This document shows positions 15,298 through 23,902 of a stretch of 39,093 bases of DNA, one piece after another. Source of the stretch: Falsirhodobacter flavus (GTDB taxonomy: Bacteria; Pseudomonadota; Alphaproteobacteria; Rhodobacterales; Rhodobacteraceae); assembly GCA_029846755.1 (NCBI GenBank), contig JARWBI010000018.1, positions 1 to 39,093 on the forward strand. Reading direction: 5' to 3'. Below the pieces are notes generated by a model. That model saw only the letters and a list, made by a program, of their open reading frames with translations. It ran no database searches and was not told where the DNA came from. Positions within the stretch are counted from its first letter, which is position 1; each line of letters opens with the position of its first letter. Both the position numbers and the translations under genes were made by a program.

Positions 15298-16915
15298 TCA
15301 TCTGCTGGAAGTGCGCGATCTGTCGGTGGAATTCCACACCGCCGCAGGCACCGTCAAAGCCGTGCAAGGCGTGAACTGGCATCTGGACCGAGGCGAGACG
15401 CTGGCGATTCTGGGCGAATCCGGGTCGGGGAAGTCGGTTTCGGCATCGGCGGTGATGAACCTGATCGACATGCCGCCGGGCAAGATCACTTCGGGGCAGA
15501 TCCTGCTGGATGGCAAGGACATGCTGAAGATGACGGCCGAACAGCGCCGCCAGATCAACGGCAAGCGCATCGCCATGATCTTTCAGGACCCGCTGGCCCA
15601 CCTGAACCCGGTCTATACCGTCGGTTGGCAGATCGCCGAGATCATGACCACCCACGGCACGCCGGGTGCCGAGGCGAAGGCCCGTGCGCTGGCGCTTTTG
15701 AAACGCGTCGGCCTGCCCGAGCCGGAAGTGGCGATGGGCAAGTATCCGCACCAGTTCTCGGGCGGGCAGCGGCAGCGTCTGATGATCGCGATGGCGATGG
15801 CCTGCAAGCCCGACATCCTGATCGCGGACGAGCCGACAACCGCGCTGGATGTGACGGTGCAGGCGCAGATCCTTGCGCTGATGGAGGAGTTGCAGCACGA
15901 GACGGGGATGGGTCTTCTGCTCATCACCCATGACCTTGGCGTCGTGGCCGAAATCGCCGACCGCGTCGTTGTGATGAACGGCGGCCGCATCGTCGAGGAG
16001 GGCGGCGCGGCAGAGGTCTATCGCAACCCCAAGCACCCCTATACGAAGAAGCTGATTGATGCCGCGCCGGGCAAGGGCGCGATGCCGGAAGAGCGTGACC
16101 GCTCCGCCCAGCCGCTTCTGAAGGTCGAGAACCTTCAGCTGTCCTATGGCGCTTTCAAGGCTCTGAAAGGCGCGAGCTTCAACATCATGCCGGGCGAGAC
16201 CGTCGCGGTGGTGGGCGAAAGCGGGTCCGGCAAATCGACGCTGGCCCGCGCCATCCTGCGGCTGGAGGAGCCCGACGGGGGCCGCGCGCTCTATAACGGC
16301 AAGGATCTTGTGACGATGGGCGCGCGCGAGCTTTACGGGCTGCGCCGCGACATTCAGATGGTCTTCCAGGATCCGACCCAATCGCTCAATCCGCGCATGA
16401 CGGTGTTCCAGCTGATTTCCGAGGCTTGGGTTATCCATCCCGACATCCTGCCCAAGCGCGAATGGAAGGAGCGGGTGGGCGAGCTTCTGGTCAAGGTGGG
16501 CCTGTCGCGCGAGATGGCGCAGCGCTATCCGCACCAGTTCTCGGGCGGGCAGCGGCAGCGGATCGCGATCGCGCGGGCGCTGGCGATGGAGCCGAAGCTC
16601 ATCATCTGTGACGAGGCGGTGTCGGCGCTGGACGTGTCCATCCAGGCCCAGGTCATCGCGCTTCTGGAGGGGCTGCGTCGCGAGTTCGACCTGTCGTATC
16701 TGTTCATCGCGCATGATCTGCCGGTGGTGAAGGATTTCGCCGACCGCGTGATCGTCATGAAATCGGGCCAGATCGTCGAGGAAGGCACCGTGCGGCAAGT
16801 CTTCGAGAACCCGGCTCAGCCCTATACTCGCGCGCTTCTGGCCGCGAGCCTCGATCCCGACCCCGAGGTGCAGGCCCGCCGCCGCGCCGAACGCAAGGAA
16901 GCCCTCCCCGCATGA
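15290..16915 (+). CDS. fused DppD-DppF ABC transporter ATPase
   Basis: This 541-residue protein carries two full ATPase domains in one chain. The first has Walker A GESGSGKS (about residues 42-49), signature SGGQRQR and Walker B ILIADEPTTALD. The second has GESGSGKS near residue 315, SGGQRQR and LIICDEAVSALD, the DppF-type variant. Each domain ends in the oligopeptide-transporter C-terminal extension (NPKHPYTKKLIDAAPG and NPAQPYTRALLAASLDP). It powers the DppB/DppC-like permeases. The ATG at 15290 has GGGAGG eight bases upstream; a longer frame start is not needed. Fused DppDF proteins are known in Rhizobiales and Rhodobacterales. The last codons overlap the 2-hydroxyacid dehydrogenase start (ATGA). 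Confidence 0.93.
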   Translation: MADHLLEVRDLSVEFHTAAGTVKAVQGVNWHLDRGETLAILGESGSGKSVSASAVMNLIDMPPGKITSGQILLDGKDMLKMTAEQRRQINGKRIAMIFQDPLAHLNPVYTVGWQIAEIMTTHGTPGAEAKARALALLKRVGLPEPEVAMGKYPHQFSGGQRQRLMIAMAMACKPDILIADEPTTALDVTVQAQILALMEELQHETGMGLLLITHDLGVVAEIADRVVVMNGGRIVEEGGAAEVYRNPKHPYTKKLIDAAPGKGAMPEERDRSAQPLLKVENLQLSYGAFKALKGASFNIMPGETVAVVGESGSGKSTLARAILRLEEPDGGRALYNGKDLVTMGARELYGLRRDIQMVFQDPTQSLNPRMTVFQLISEAWVIHPDILPKREWKERVGELLVKVGLSREMAQRYPHQFSGGQRQRIAIARALAMEPKLIICDEAVSALDVSIQAQVIALLEGLRREFDLSYLFIAHDLPVVKDFADRVIVMKSGQIVEEGTVRQVFENPAQPYTRALLAASLDPDPEVQARRRAERKEALPA

Positions 16916-17850
16916 AACCCGATGTTCTTCTGGCCTTCGAGCCGCGCCGCCGTCAGATGGAAGCGCTGGAGCGCGATTACACCCTTCACCGCTACGATCT
17001 GGCCGAAGACAAGGAGGCGCTGCTTGCCGAAGCAGGGCCGATCTGCCGCGCGATGTATGCCAACGGGCATCTTCACGTCGATCAGGCGTTCCTCGACCGT
17101 GCCCCCGCGCTGGAGATGATCGCAGTCACCTCCGCCGGTTACGAGCCGATGGATGTCGATGCGATCGCGAACCGGGGCATCCGCATGACCAACACCTCGG
17201 TCGCGCTGGTCGAGGATGTGGCGGATATGGCGCTGCTTCTGGTGCTGGCGACACGGCGGCAACTGGTGCGCGGCGATGCCTATGTGCGTTCGGGCGAATG
17301 GGCCGCGAAAGGGATGATGGGGCTGACCACCTCGACCGCCGGAAAACGGGCCGGGATCATCGGCCTTGGTCGCATCGGCGGCGCCATCGCCAAACGTCTC
17401 GAAGCCGTAGGGCTGGAGATCGGGTATTACGGCCGCACGCAGAAGGACGTGCCATACCGCTTCTTCGACACGGCCGAAGGGCTGGCCGACTGGGCGGACA
17501 TTCTTGTCGTCGCGGCATCCGGCGGGGCGGGAACGGCGCATATCGTGTCGGCCGATGTGCTGTCCGCGCTTGGGCCGCAGGGCAGCTTCGTCAACATCGC
17601 GCGCGGCACGGTGGTGGACGAGAAGGCGCTGATCGCCGCGCTGAAGGAAGGCCGGATCGCGTCGGCAGGCCTTGATGTGTTCATGAACGAGCCTGCGCCT
17701 GACCCCGAACTGATCGCGCTGGAGAACGTCACCCTCTATCCCCATCATGCCAGCGGGACCGAGGAGACGCGGGATGCGATGCACCAATTGGCGTTGGACA
17801 ACCTCGGCGCCTTCTTTGCGGGCAAGCCCCTGCTGACGCCGGTCATCTGA
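16912..17850 (+). CDS. D-isomer-specific 2-hydroxyacid dehydrogenase
   Basis: The 312-residue enzyme has the NAD(P) Rossmann motif GLGRIGG (about residues 151-157). The catalytic arginine lies in NIARGTVVDE (R231), the glutamate in DVFMNEP (E260) and the histidine in LYPHHASGT (H278 or H279). The N-terminal catalytic domain contains AVTSAGYEPMDVDAIANRGI. The residues after the second Rossmann strand (YYGRTQK) are basic rather than acidic, which favours NADPH, as in glyoxylate/hydroxypyruvate or 2-keto-sugar-acid reductases. Its place at the end of the transporter operon, coupled by ATGA, suggests it works on the imported sugar acid or a cleavage product such as glyoxylate or hydroxypyruvate. 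Its stop abuts the convergent GntR gene. Confidence 0.9.
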   Translation: MKPDVLLAFEPRRRQMEALERDYTLHRYDLAEDKEALLAEAGPICRAMYANGHLHVDQAFLDRAPALEMIAVTSAGYEPMDVDAIANRGIRMTNTSVALVEDVADMALLLVLATRRQLVRGDAYVRSGEWAAKGMMGLTTSTAGKRAGIIGLGRIGGAIAKRLEAVGLEIGYYGRTQKDVPYRFFDTAEGLADWADILVVAASGGAGTAHIVSADVLSALGPQGSFVNIARGTVVDEKALIAALKEGRIASAGLDVFMNEPAPDPELIALENVTLYPHHASGTEETRDAMHQLALDNLGAFFAGKPLLTPVI

Positions 17851-18558
17851 TCATGCAAAGAACTGCGGATATTCCCTTCGCAGTTCTTCCACCTTGGACA
17901 CGGTGCGCGACAGATGTTCGCGCATCGCGGCTTCGGCCCGGTCGGGGTTGCGGTCCTGTATCGCCCGGACGATCTCGTGATGCCCGGCAAGGATGTCGAC
18001 GATCTTACCCGCTTCGGGCAGATGCAGGCGGCGCAGGCGTTCCAGATGGCCCGAGCGCGCGCGGATCAGCTGGTGCAGCCCAAGCCGGCCCAGCCCGATG
18101 AACAGCGTCTGATGGAACAGCTCGTCCAACTCTTGGAACATGCGAAGCTGCGCCGTGTCTTCGGCGATCGCCTCCTGCATGCGGATGATCGACGCCGCCC
18201 GCACCGCCACGTCATCGCTGCCATATTGCGCCAGCCCGCGGACCACCTCCGTCTCCAGCGCGACGCGCAGGAAATGCGCCTCATAGATTTGGGGCACCTC
18301 GATCCGGGTCACAAGCGTGCGCGACTGCGGATAGATGCGCACGAGCCCGTCCTGCTGAAGACGCTGAAGCGCCTCGCGGATCGGGGTCTGGCTGACGTCG
18401 TAGGTCTGCGTCAGCTCGGTCCGCGACAGCGTCGTCTCGGGCGGCAGTTCCAGCGTGATGATTCGCTGGCGCAGGCTGTCATAGACGCGCTGCACCGTGC
18501 CCCCGCCGCCGGGGGAGAGGTCCATCGGCGCAAGTCCGTTCGGAAGCAGGGTGTTCAT
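17851..18558 (-). CDS. GntR-family regulator, FCD subfamily
   Basis: This 235-residue regulator starts at an ATG with AAGGAG upstream. The winged helix is at about residues 20-90, with VYDSLRQRIITLELPPETTL and YDVSQTPIREALQRLQQDGL, the standard GntR recognition region. The all-helical FCD effector domain follows, with metal-type ligands in ELDELFHQTLFIGLG and a histidine in HHEIVRAI. FCD regulators usually repress operons for sugar acids or carboxylates and are released by the substrate or an intermediate. It lies between the transporter operon and the divergent dehydratase operon. A shared AT-rich box (near 13367 and 18630) would be its logical binding site. Confidence 0.92.
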   Translation of the reverse strand: MNTLLPNGLAPMDLSPGGGGTVQRVYDSLRQRIITLELPPETTLSRTELTQTYDVSQTPIREALQRLQQDGLVRIYPQSRTLVTRIEVPQIYEAHFLRVALETEVVRGLAQYGSDDVAVRAASIIRMQEAIAEDTAQLRMFQELDELFHQTLFIGLGRLGLHQLIRARSGHLERLRRLHLPEAGKIVDILAGHHEIVRAIQDRNPDRAEAAMREHLSRTVSKVEELRREYPQFFA

Positions 18559-18613
18559 CGCTCTCTCCTTCACGATGAAAATACGCGGGTGCTGACAAAG
18601 GCACAACAGGATA

Positions 18614-18642
18614 TTGAAATAGATGTGCGACTAATATATCAA
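18614..18642 (+). promoter_or_regulatory. putative promoter/operator of the dehydratase operon
   Basis: In the 136-base divergent region TTGAAA (18614-18619) and TATCAA (18637-18642) are 17 bases apart. The box ACTAATATATCA (18630-18641) overlaps the -10 element and matches the box upstream of the Dpp-type operon. A partial dyad TAAT-N6-ATTA is included. The position suits repression of the dehydratase operon and autoregulation of the GntR gene. Confidence 0.4.
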
Positions 18643-18694
18643 TTATCGCGAGGAGAGGGCGGCACCCGCCGCCGATACGGGGGATTTGCCTGAC

Positions 18695-20422
18695 ATGAAG
18701 ACCTATGCCGAATTGCGCTCGGCCCGCTGGATGGTGCCTGACGATCAACGGTCCTTCGGGCATCGGTCCCGCACGATGCAGATGGGTTATGATCCGGTCG
18801 ACTGGGAAGGGCGCCCGATCATCGCGATCATCAACACTTGGTCGGATGCGCAGCCCTGCCACATGCATTTCAAGGATCGCGTGGAATGGGTGAAGCGCGG
18901 CATCCTGCAATCCGGCGGCTTTCCGATGGAGCTTCCGGCACTGTCGCTGTCGGAAAACTTCGTCAAGCCGACGACCATGCTTTACCGCAACATGCTGGCG
19001 ATGGAGACGGAGGAGCTTCTGCGCTCGCACCCCGTCGACGGCGCGGTGCTGATGGGCGGCTGCGACAAGACCACGCCGGGGCTGGTGATGGGCGCGTGCA
19101 GCATGGGCATTCCGTTCGTGTATCTGCCTGCGGGGCCGATGCTGCGCGGGAATTATGCCGGCAAGTATCTGGGGTCCGGCACGGATGGGTTCAAATACTG
19201 GGATGAACGCCGCGCCGGCACGATTTCCAAAGAGGAGTGGACGGGGATCGAAGGCGGTATCGCGCGGTCCTACGGCCATTGCATGACGATGGGCACGGCC
19301 AGCACCATGACGGCGATCGCCGATGCGATGGGGCTGACTCTGCCGGGCGCGTCGTCCATCCCCGCTGCGGATGCGAGCCACCAGCGCATGAGCACGCAAT
19401 GCGGTCGGCGCATCGTCGAGATGGTTTGGGAAGACCTGACCCCCGATAAGATCATCACCCCGGCGGCGGTGGAAAATGCGGTGACGGTGGCGATGGCAAC
19501 GGGCTGTTCAACCAACGCCATCATCCACCTGATCGCGATGGCCCGCCGCGCCGGCATCCCGCTGGAGCTGGATGATCTGGACCGCATCGGACGGACGACG
19601 CCGGTGCTGGCAAATATCCGGCCCTCGGGAACGACCTATCTGATGGAGGACTTCTATTACGCGGGCGGTCTGCGTGCGCTGATGAAGCAGTTGGGCGACA
19701 AGCTGGACCCGACGGCGATCAACGTCACCGGGCGTCCGCAGGTCGAGGGGCTGGACCAGACGAAGATCTGGAACGAGGATGTCATCCGCCCGCTGTCGAA
19801 CCCCGTCTATCACGAAGGCTCGCTTGCGGTGCTGAAGGGCAACCTTTGTCCCGACGGCGCGGTCATCAAACCCGCCGCTTGCGATCCGAAGTTCCACAAG
19901 CATGTCGGCCCGGCGCTGGTGGCCGACAGCTATCCCGATCTGAAGAAGATCATCGACGATCCCGACTACCCGCTGACGCCAGACACGGTTCTGGTGCTGC
20001 GTGGGGCGGGGCCGCAGGGCGGGCCGGGGATGCCGGAATGGGGGATGATCCCGATGCCCAAGGCGCTTCTGAAGCTGGGCCTGCGCGACATGGTGCGGAT
20101 TTCCGACGCGCGCATGTCCGGCACCAGCTTCGGTGCCTGCGTGCTGCATGTGTCGCCCGAGGCCTTCGTGGGCGGGCCGCTCGCGCTGCTCAAGACCGGC
20201 GACATGGTGGAGCTGGACATCCCGAATCGCAGCCTGAACATGCAGGTCGCCGAGGAGGAGATCGAGGCGCGCCGCGCCGCCTGGCAAGCGCCCGAGGCCA
20301 AGTTCACGCGCGGCTATGGCTTCATGTTCAACAAGCATATCGAGCAGGCCGACAAGGGCTGCGACTTCGATTTCCTGAAAACCGAGTTCGGCGGCAAGAC
20401 CCCCGATCCGGTCATCAACTGA
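18695..20422 (+). CDS. IlvD/Edd-family dehydratase, pentonate (arabinonate/xylonate) type
   Basis: The 575-residue enzyme has three cysteines matching the iron-sulfur ligands of sugar-acid dehydratases: C55 in SDAQPCHMHFK, C123 in MGGCDKTTPG and C196 in YGHCMTMGTASTM. The GHCMTMGTAST form is that of L-arabinonate/D-xylonate dehydratases, rather than the GACGGM form of dihydroxyacid dehydratase IlvD. The C-terminal block has RISDARMSGTSFGACVLHVS. The expected reaction is dehydration of an aldonic acid to a 2-keto-3-deoxy acid, using a [2Fe-2S] cluster and Mg2+. The ATG at 18695 is preferred over a TTG at 18686. It leads an operon with an RraA-like aldolase, a binding protein and a dehydrogenase. 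The exact sugar acid is unknown. Confidence 0.9.
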   Translation: MKTYAELRSARWMVPDDQRSFGHRSRTMQMGYDPVDWEGRPIIAIINTWSDAQPCHMHFKDRVEWVKRGILQSGGFPMELPALSLSENFVKPTTMLYRNMLAMETEELLRSHPVDGAVLMGGCDKTTPGLVMGACSMGIPFVYLPAGPMLRGNYAGKYLGSGTDGFKYWDERRAGTISKEEWTGIEGGIARSYGHCMTMGTASTMTAIADAMGLTLPGASSIPAADASHQRMSTQCGRRIVEMVWEDLTPDKIITPAAVENAVTVAMATGCSTNAIIHLIAMARRAGIPLELDDLDRIGRTTPVLANIRPSGTTYLMEDFYYAGGLRALMKQLGDKLDPTAINVTGRPQVEGLDQTKIWNEDVIRPLSNPVYHEGSLAVLKGNLCPDGAVIKPAACDPKFHKHVGPALVADSYPDLKKIIDDPDYPLTPDTVLVLRGAGPQGGPGMPEWGMIPMPKALLKLGLRDMVRISDARMSGTSFGACVLHVSPEAFVGGPLALLKTGDMVELDIPNRSLNMQVAEEEIEARRAAWQAPEAKFTRGYGFMFNKHIEQADKGCDFDFLKTEFGGKTPDPVIN

Positions 20423-20435
20423 TAGGTGCCTCGCG

Positions 20436-21146
20436 ATGAAACCCGAAACCCGTGAAAAGCTGATGGGCGTCTCGGTCGCCACGTTGTGCTCGGCGCTGTA
20501 TAAGCGCGGACTGCGCAACCAGACGATCCAGGACGTGCGCCCGGTCGCGCGCAAGGGGCGCAACATGGTCGGCCCCGCCTATACCTTGCGCTACATGCCC
20601 GCGCGCGAAGATCGCAACCCGATGACGATCTTCCGCGACCCCAAGCATCCGCAGCGTGTCGCGATCGAGGAATGCCCCGAGGGCAGCGTTCTGGTCATGG
20701 ACAGCCGCAAGGACGCGCGGGCGGCTTCGGCAGGCGACATCCTCATCACGCGGCTGATGGCGCGCGGCGGGGCCGGGGTCGTCACGGATGGCGGCTTCCG
20801 CGATTCGATGGTGATCGGAGAACTGGACATCCCCGCCTATCACAGCCGCCCGTCCAGCCCGACGAACCTGACGCTGCACGAGGCGATCGACCTGAACGTG
20901 CCGATCGGCTGCGGCGACGTGGCGGTGTTCCCCGGCGATATCGTCGTGGGCGACGATGACAGCGTCATCATCATTCCCGCCGGGATCGCAGACGAGATCG
21001 CTGACGAGGCAGTGGAAATGACCGCATACGAGGATTTCGTGGTCGAGCGCGTCAAGGACGGCGCGACGATCATCGGCCTTTACCCCGCGACGGACGAACG
21101 CAACCTCGAACTGTTCGCCGCGTGGCGTCAGGCCAACGGGCGCTGA
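20436..21146 (+). CDS. RraA-like / HMG-aldolase family protein, probable class II aldolase
   Basis: This 236-residue protein belongs to the RraA/4-hydroxy-4-methyl-2-oxoglutarate aldolase family. It shows VSVATLCSALYKRGLRNQTI at the N-terminus, GPAYTLRYMP, and the key block GGAGVVTDGGFRDSMVI. Arg and Asp of FRD are conserved as in the metal-dependent aldolases, which favours catalysis over the RNase E inhibitor role of E. coli RraA. Next to an IlvD/Edd dehydratase it could cleave a 2-keto-3-deoxy acid to pyruvate plus an aldehyde, or act as a decarboxylase; this is inference from position. The ATG is 13 bases after the dehydratase stop. It is longer than the roughly 160-residue RraA proper. 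Confidence 0.85.
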   Translation: MKPETREKLMGVSVATLCSALYKRGLRNQTIQDVRPVARKGRNMVGPAYTLRYMPAREDRNPMTIFRDPKHPQRVAIEECPEGSVLVMDSRKDARAASAGDILITRLMARGGAGVVTDGGFRDSMVIGELDIPAYHSRPSSPTNLTLHEAIDLNVPIGCGDVAVFPGDIVVGDDDSVIIIPAGIADEIADEAVEMTAYEDFVVERVKDGATIIGLYPATDERNLELFAAWRQANGR

Positions 21147-21212
21147 CCAAGAGACAGGTCGCGGGGCTGGCCACCCGCGACCCCCGGAACGGCCAATCAG
21201 GGAGGAAGACTG

Positions 21213-22721
21213 ATGAAACATTACAAGACGATGGGCGCGGCACTGCTGGCCTCCGCCTTCGCCTTGCCTGTCTTTGCGCAGGACAAGAACGTGACGATCG
21301 TTCTGGCGCAGAACGTGGACCTTGTGGATCCGTGCATGGCGGCGCGTCAGAATGTCGGACGCGTGGTGTCCGAAAACGTGAACGAGATGATGGTCGAGTT
21401 CGATTACGTCAACGGTGGGTTGAAGCCGCGACTTGCGACGGAATGGACCCAGATCGACGACGACACATGGCAGTTCAAGCTGCGCGAGGGCGTCAAGTTC
21501 CATGACGGCAGCGACTTCACCGCCAAGGACGTGGAATTCACGCTGGCCCGCAACAAAAACCCGAACCTGACCTGCGAAGTCGGCGGCAAGTATTTCGGCG
21601 GCATGGAATTCTCGGTCGAGGCGCCGGACGATCACACGATCAACATTACCTCGAACCCGCCGTCGCCGATCCTGCCGCTGCTGATGACCGTCATGCCCAT
21701 CGCCTCGGCCAGCGCTACGCCCGAGGGCGAATTGACGCGCGCGCCGGTCGGCACCGGCCCCTATGTCTTCGACAACTGGAATGTCGGCCAGTCGATCACG
21801 CTGAAGCGCAACGCCGATTATTGGGGCGAGCAGCCCGAGGTCGAAGGCGCCACCTATGTCTGGCGGACCGACAGCGCCGTGGCCGCCGCGATGGTCGAGA
21901 CGGGTGAGGCCGACATCGTCCCGCAGATCGCCATGCAGGATGCGACCAATCCCGACACCGACTTCGCCTATCCGAACTCGGAAACCACCTATATGCGGAT
22001 CGACACGCGCACAGCGCCGCTGGACGATGTCCGCATCCGTGAGGCGCTGAACCTTGCCATCGACCGCGAGGCGTTCATCGGCACCCTGCTGCCCGAGGAA
22101 TCGCAGATCGCCAGCCAGCTCGTCGTGCCGACCACCATCGGCTATAACAAGGAGATGGAGCCCTGGCCCTATGATCCCGAGCGCGCGACCGAACTGGTCG
22201 AGGAAGCCAAGGCCGACGGCGTTCCCGTCGATACCGAAATCCTGATCGTCGGCCGCAACGGACTGTTCCCCAACGGAACCGAGACGATGGAAGCGATGAT
22301 GGCCATGTGGCAGGAGGTCGGTCTGAACGTCAAACTTCAGATGAGCGACATCTCCATCCACAACACCTATTTCGTGCGGCCGTTCAACCAGGACGGCGTG
22401 CCGACGCTGACCGAAGCGATGCATGACAATGCGACGGGTGACCCGGTCTTCACCGCATATGTCAAATATGCGTCCGAGGGCATCCAGTCGATGGTCGTCA
22501 ACCCCGAGCTGGACAAGATGATCGCCGATGCGACCATCGCCGCGGGCGACGAGCGTGCCGAGAAATGGGCCGAGGTGTTCCGCGTGGCCGAGCGCGACAT
22601 CATCGCCAACGTGCCGATGTTCCACATGGTCGGCTTCACCCGCGTCTCGCCGCGTCTGGACTTCAAACCGACGATCGCCGCGAACTCGGAACTGCAGCTG
22701 TCGCAGATCAAGTTCAAGTGA
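21213..22721 (+). CDS. ABC transporter substrate-binding protein, family 5 (Opp/Dpp class)
   Basis: The 502-residue periplasmic protein has a signal peptide (GAALLASAFALPVFA, cleavage before QDKNV). The family 5 marks follow: GLKPRLATEWTQIDDDTWQF, then LREGVKFHDGSDFTAKDVEF, VGTGPYVFDNWNVGQSI and VRIREALNLAIDREAFIGTL. It should capture the solute for the Dpp-type permeases encoded at 13453-16915. That operon lacks a binding protein of its own, so the transporter appears split over the two operons of one regulon. The ATG has GGGAGGAAG upstream. A strong hairpin follows the stop, before the next dehydrogenase gene. Confidence 0.92.
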   Translation: MKHYKTMGAALLASAFALPVFAQDKNVTIVLAQNVDLVDPCMAARQNVGRVVSENVNEMMVEFDYVNGGLKPRLATEWTQIDDDTWQFKLREGVKFHDGSDFTAKDVEFTLARNKNPNLTCEVGGKYFGGMEFSVEAPDDHTINITSNPPSPILPLLMTVMPIASASATPEGELTRAPVGTGPYVFDNWNVGQSITLKRNADYWGEQPEVEGATYVWRTDSAVAAAMVETGEADIVPQIAMQDATNPDTDFAYPNSETTYMRIDTRTAPLDDVRIREALNLAIDREAFIGTLLPEESQIASQLVVPTTIGYNKEMEPWPYDPERATELVEEAKADGVPVDTEILIVGRNGLFPNGTETMEAMMAMWQEVGLNVKLQMSDISIHNTYFVRPFNQDGVPTLTEAMHDNATGDPVFTAYVKYASEGIQSMVVNPELDKMIADATIAAGDERAEKWAEVFRVAERDIIANVPMFHMVGFTRVSPRLDFKPTIAANSELQLSQIKFK

Positions 22722-22728
22722 CGCACGG

Positions 22729-22756
22729 GGCGCCCCTTTACGGGGGCGCCTTCTTT
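22729..22756 (+). terminator. rho-independent-like terminator or attenuator
   Basis: GGCGCCCC and GGGGCGCC form a perfect 8-bp stem with a 6-base loop (22729-22750), followed by TTCTTT. It lies between the binding-protein gene and the dehydrogenase gene at 22771. It would end transcription or lower expression downstream relative to the binding protein. Confidence 0.65.
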
Positions 22757-22770
22757 CCAAGGAGGACGAG

Positions 22771-23829
22771 ATGCCGCTGATCGACAGGATCGAGCTGACC
22801 GAATTTGCGCGCGCCATGCTGGCCGCTGCGGGGCTGGAAGATGATAAAGCCCGCGCCACAGCCGAAATTTTGGTCGAAGGCGACATGATTGGCCATGAGA
22901 CGCACGGAACCAGCCTCGTATCCTGGTATCTGGACGAACTGGGCGGCGGGCTGATGACGAAATCGGGCAGCTATGACGTCGTATCGGACCATGGCGCGAC
23001 CTTCGTCTGGGACGGGAAGCTGCTCCCGGGCGCATGGCTGCTGACCGAGGCGTTCGAGCAGGCCTTCGAGCGTGTCGGCCAATACGGGGTCGTCACGGCG
23101 GCGATCCGAAACTGCCATCATACCTGTGCTCTGGCAACCTATCTGCGGCGGGCGACCGACCGGGGGTTGATCGCGCAGTTGAATGTATCCAATCCCGGCG
23201 CGGCGCGGATGGCCCCCTACGGCGGCACCGTCCCGCTTCTGACGCCGAACCCGCTGGCCATCGGTTTTCCGACGCGGTCGGACCCGATCCTGGTCGATGT
23301 TTCGTCCTCGATCACGACCACGACGATGACGCAGTCGCTTGCCAATAAGGGTGAGCGGTTCCCCGAGAAATGGGCGCTGACGGCGGATGGCGTGCCGACC
23401 GATGATCCGTCCGAAGTGACCGAGCGCAAGGGATCACTGATGCCGCTGGGCGGGGCCGAGAAGGGACATAAGGGTTTCGGCCTTGCGCTGATGGTTGATC
23501 TGCTGGGGCAGGGGCTGTCTGGTAAGGGCCGCGCGGATGCAAAGCCCGGCGTTCTGGCGCAGGCGGCATTCCTTCAGGTGATCGATCCGGCGGCCTTTGC
23601 CGGGCTGGACGCCTTTACCGAACAGTCGGAATTCACCGCGAATGCCTGCCGGACCAACCCGCCGGCACCGGGCAATGCGGCGGTGCGGGTTCCGGGCGAC
23701 TCCGCCTCGCGCAAGCGGCGCCGCGCGTTGGAGGAGGGCGTCGCCATCTCGGACGAGCTTGCGTCGAAACTGGCCCGAGCATCAGAACGTGTCGGCGTGG
23801 CATTTCCGCTGAAACTGACACTTGCCTGA
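22771..23829 (+). CDS. malate/L-lactate dehydrogenase family (Ldh_2) oxidoreductase
   Basis: The 352-residue enzyme belongs to the non-Rossmann Ldh_2 family. It shows DMIGHETHGTSLVSWYLDEL near residue 35, NCHHTCALATYLRRATDRG with the catalytic histidine, TPNPLAIGFPT and KGHKGFGLALMVDLLGQGLS. Members oxidise or reduce 2-hydroxy acids or sugar acids with NAD(P), for example malate, ureidoglycolate or 2,3-diketogulonate. AAGGAGG before the ATG gives strong translation. It follows the dehydratase, aldolase and binding-protein genes after a possible attenuator. It may convert the transported acid or the aldolase product; the direction and substrate are unknown. Confidence 0.9.
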   Translation: MPLIDRIELTEFARAMLAAAGLEDDKARATAEILVEGDMIGHETHGTSLVSWYLDELGGGLMTKSGSYDVVSDHGATFVWDGKLLPGAWLLTEAFEQAFERVGQYGVVTAAIRNCHHTCALATYLRRATDRGLIAQLNVSNPGAARMAPYGGTVPLLTPNPLAIGFPTRSDPILVDVSSSITTTTMTQSLANKGERFPEKWALTADGVPTDDPSEVTERKGSLMPLGGAEKGHKGFGLALMVDLLGQGLSGKGRADAKPGVLAQAAFLQVIDPAAFAGLDAFTEQSEFTANACRTNPPAPGNAAVRVPGDSASRKRRRALEEGVAISDELASKLARASERVGVAFPLKLTLA

Positions 23830-23902
23830 CGCCTGAGCATTTGTCATCCTTCCATTACGTTTGTTTCCGGGGTGTGGAGGCCCCGGCGGCTTGGGAGGTG
23901 GG

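Noticed and set aside
15191-16798. 535-codon minus-strand open frame opposite the fused ATPase
   Set aside because: The plus strand encodes two complete ATPase domains; the opposite frame repeats the same shadow pattern twice because the two domains are related.
20415-22886. Very long minus-strand open frame (about 820 codons) opposite the RraA-like and binding-protein genes
   Set aside because: It is the antisense shadow of two well-supported genes in GC-rich DNA; its translation has no recognisable domain and is rich in Arg, His, Asp and Gly as typical for shadows.
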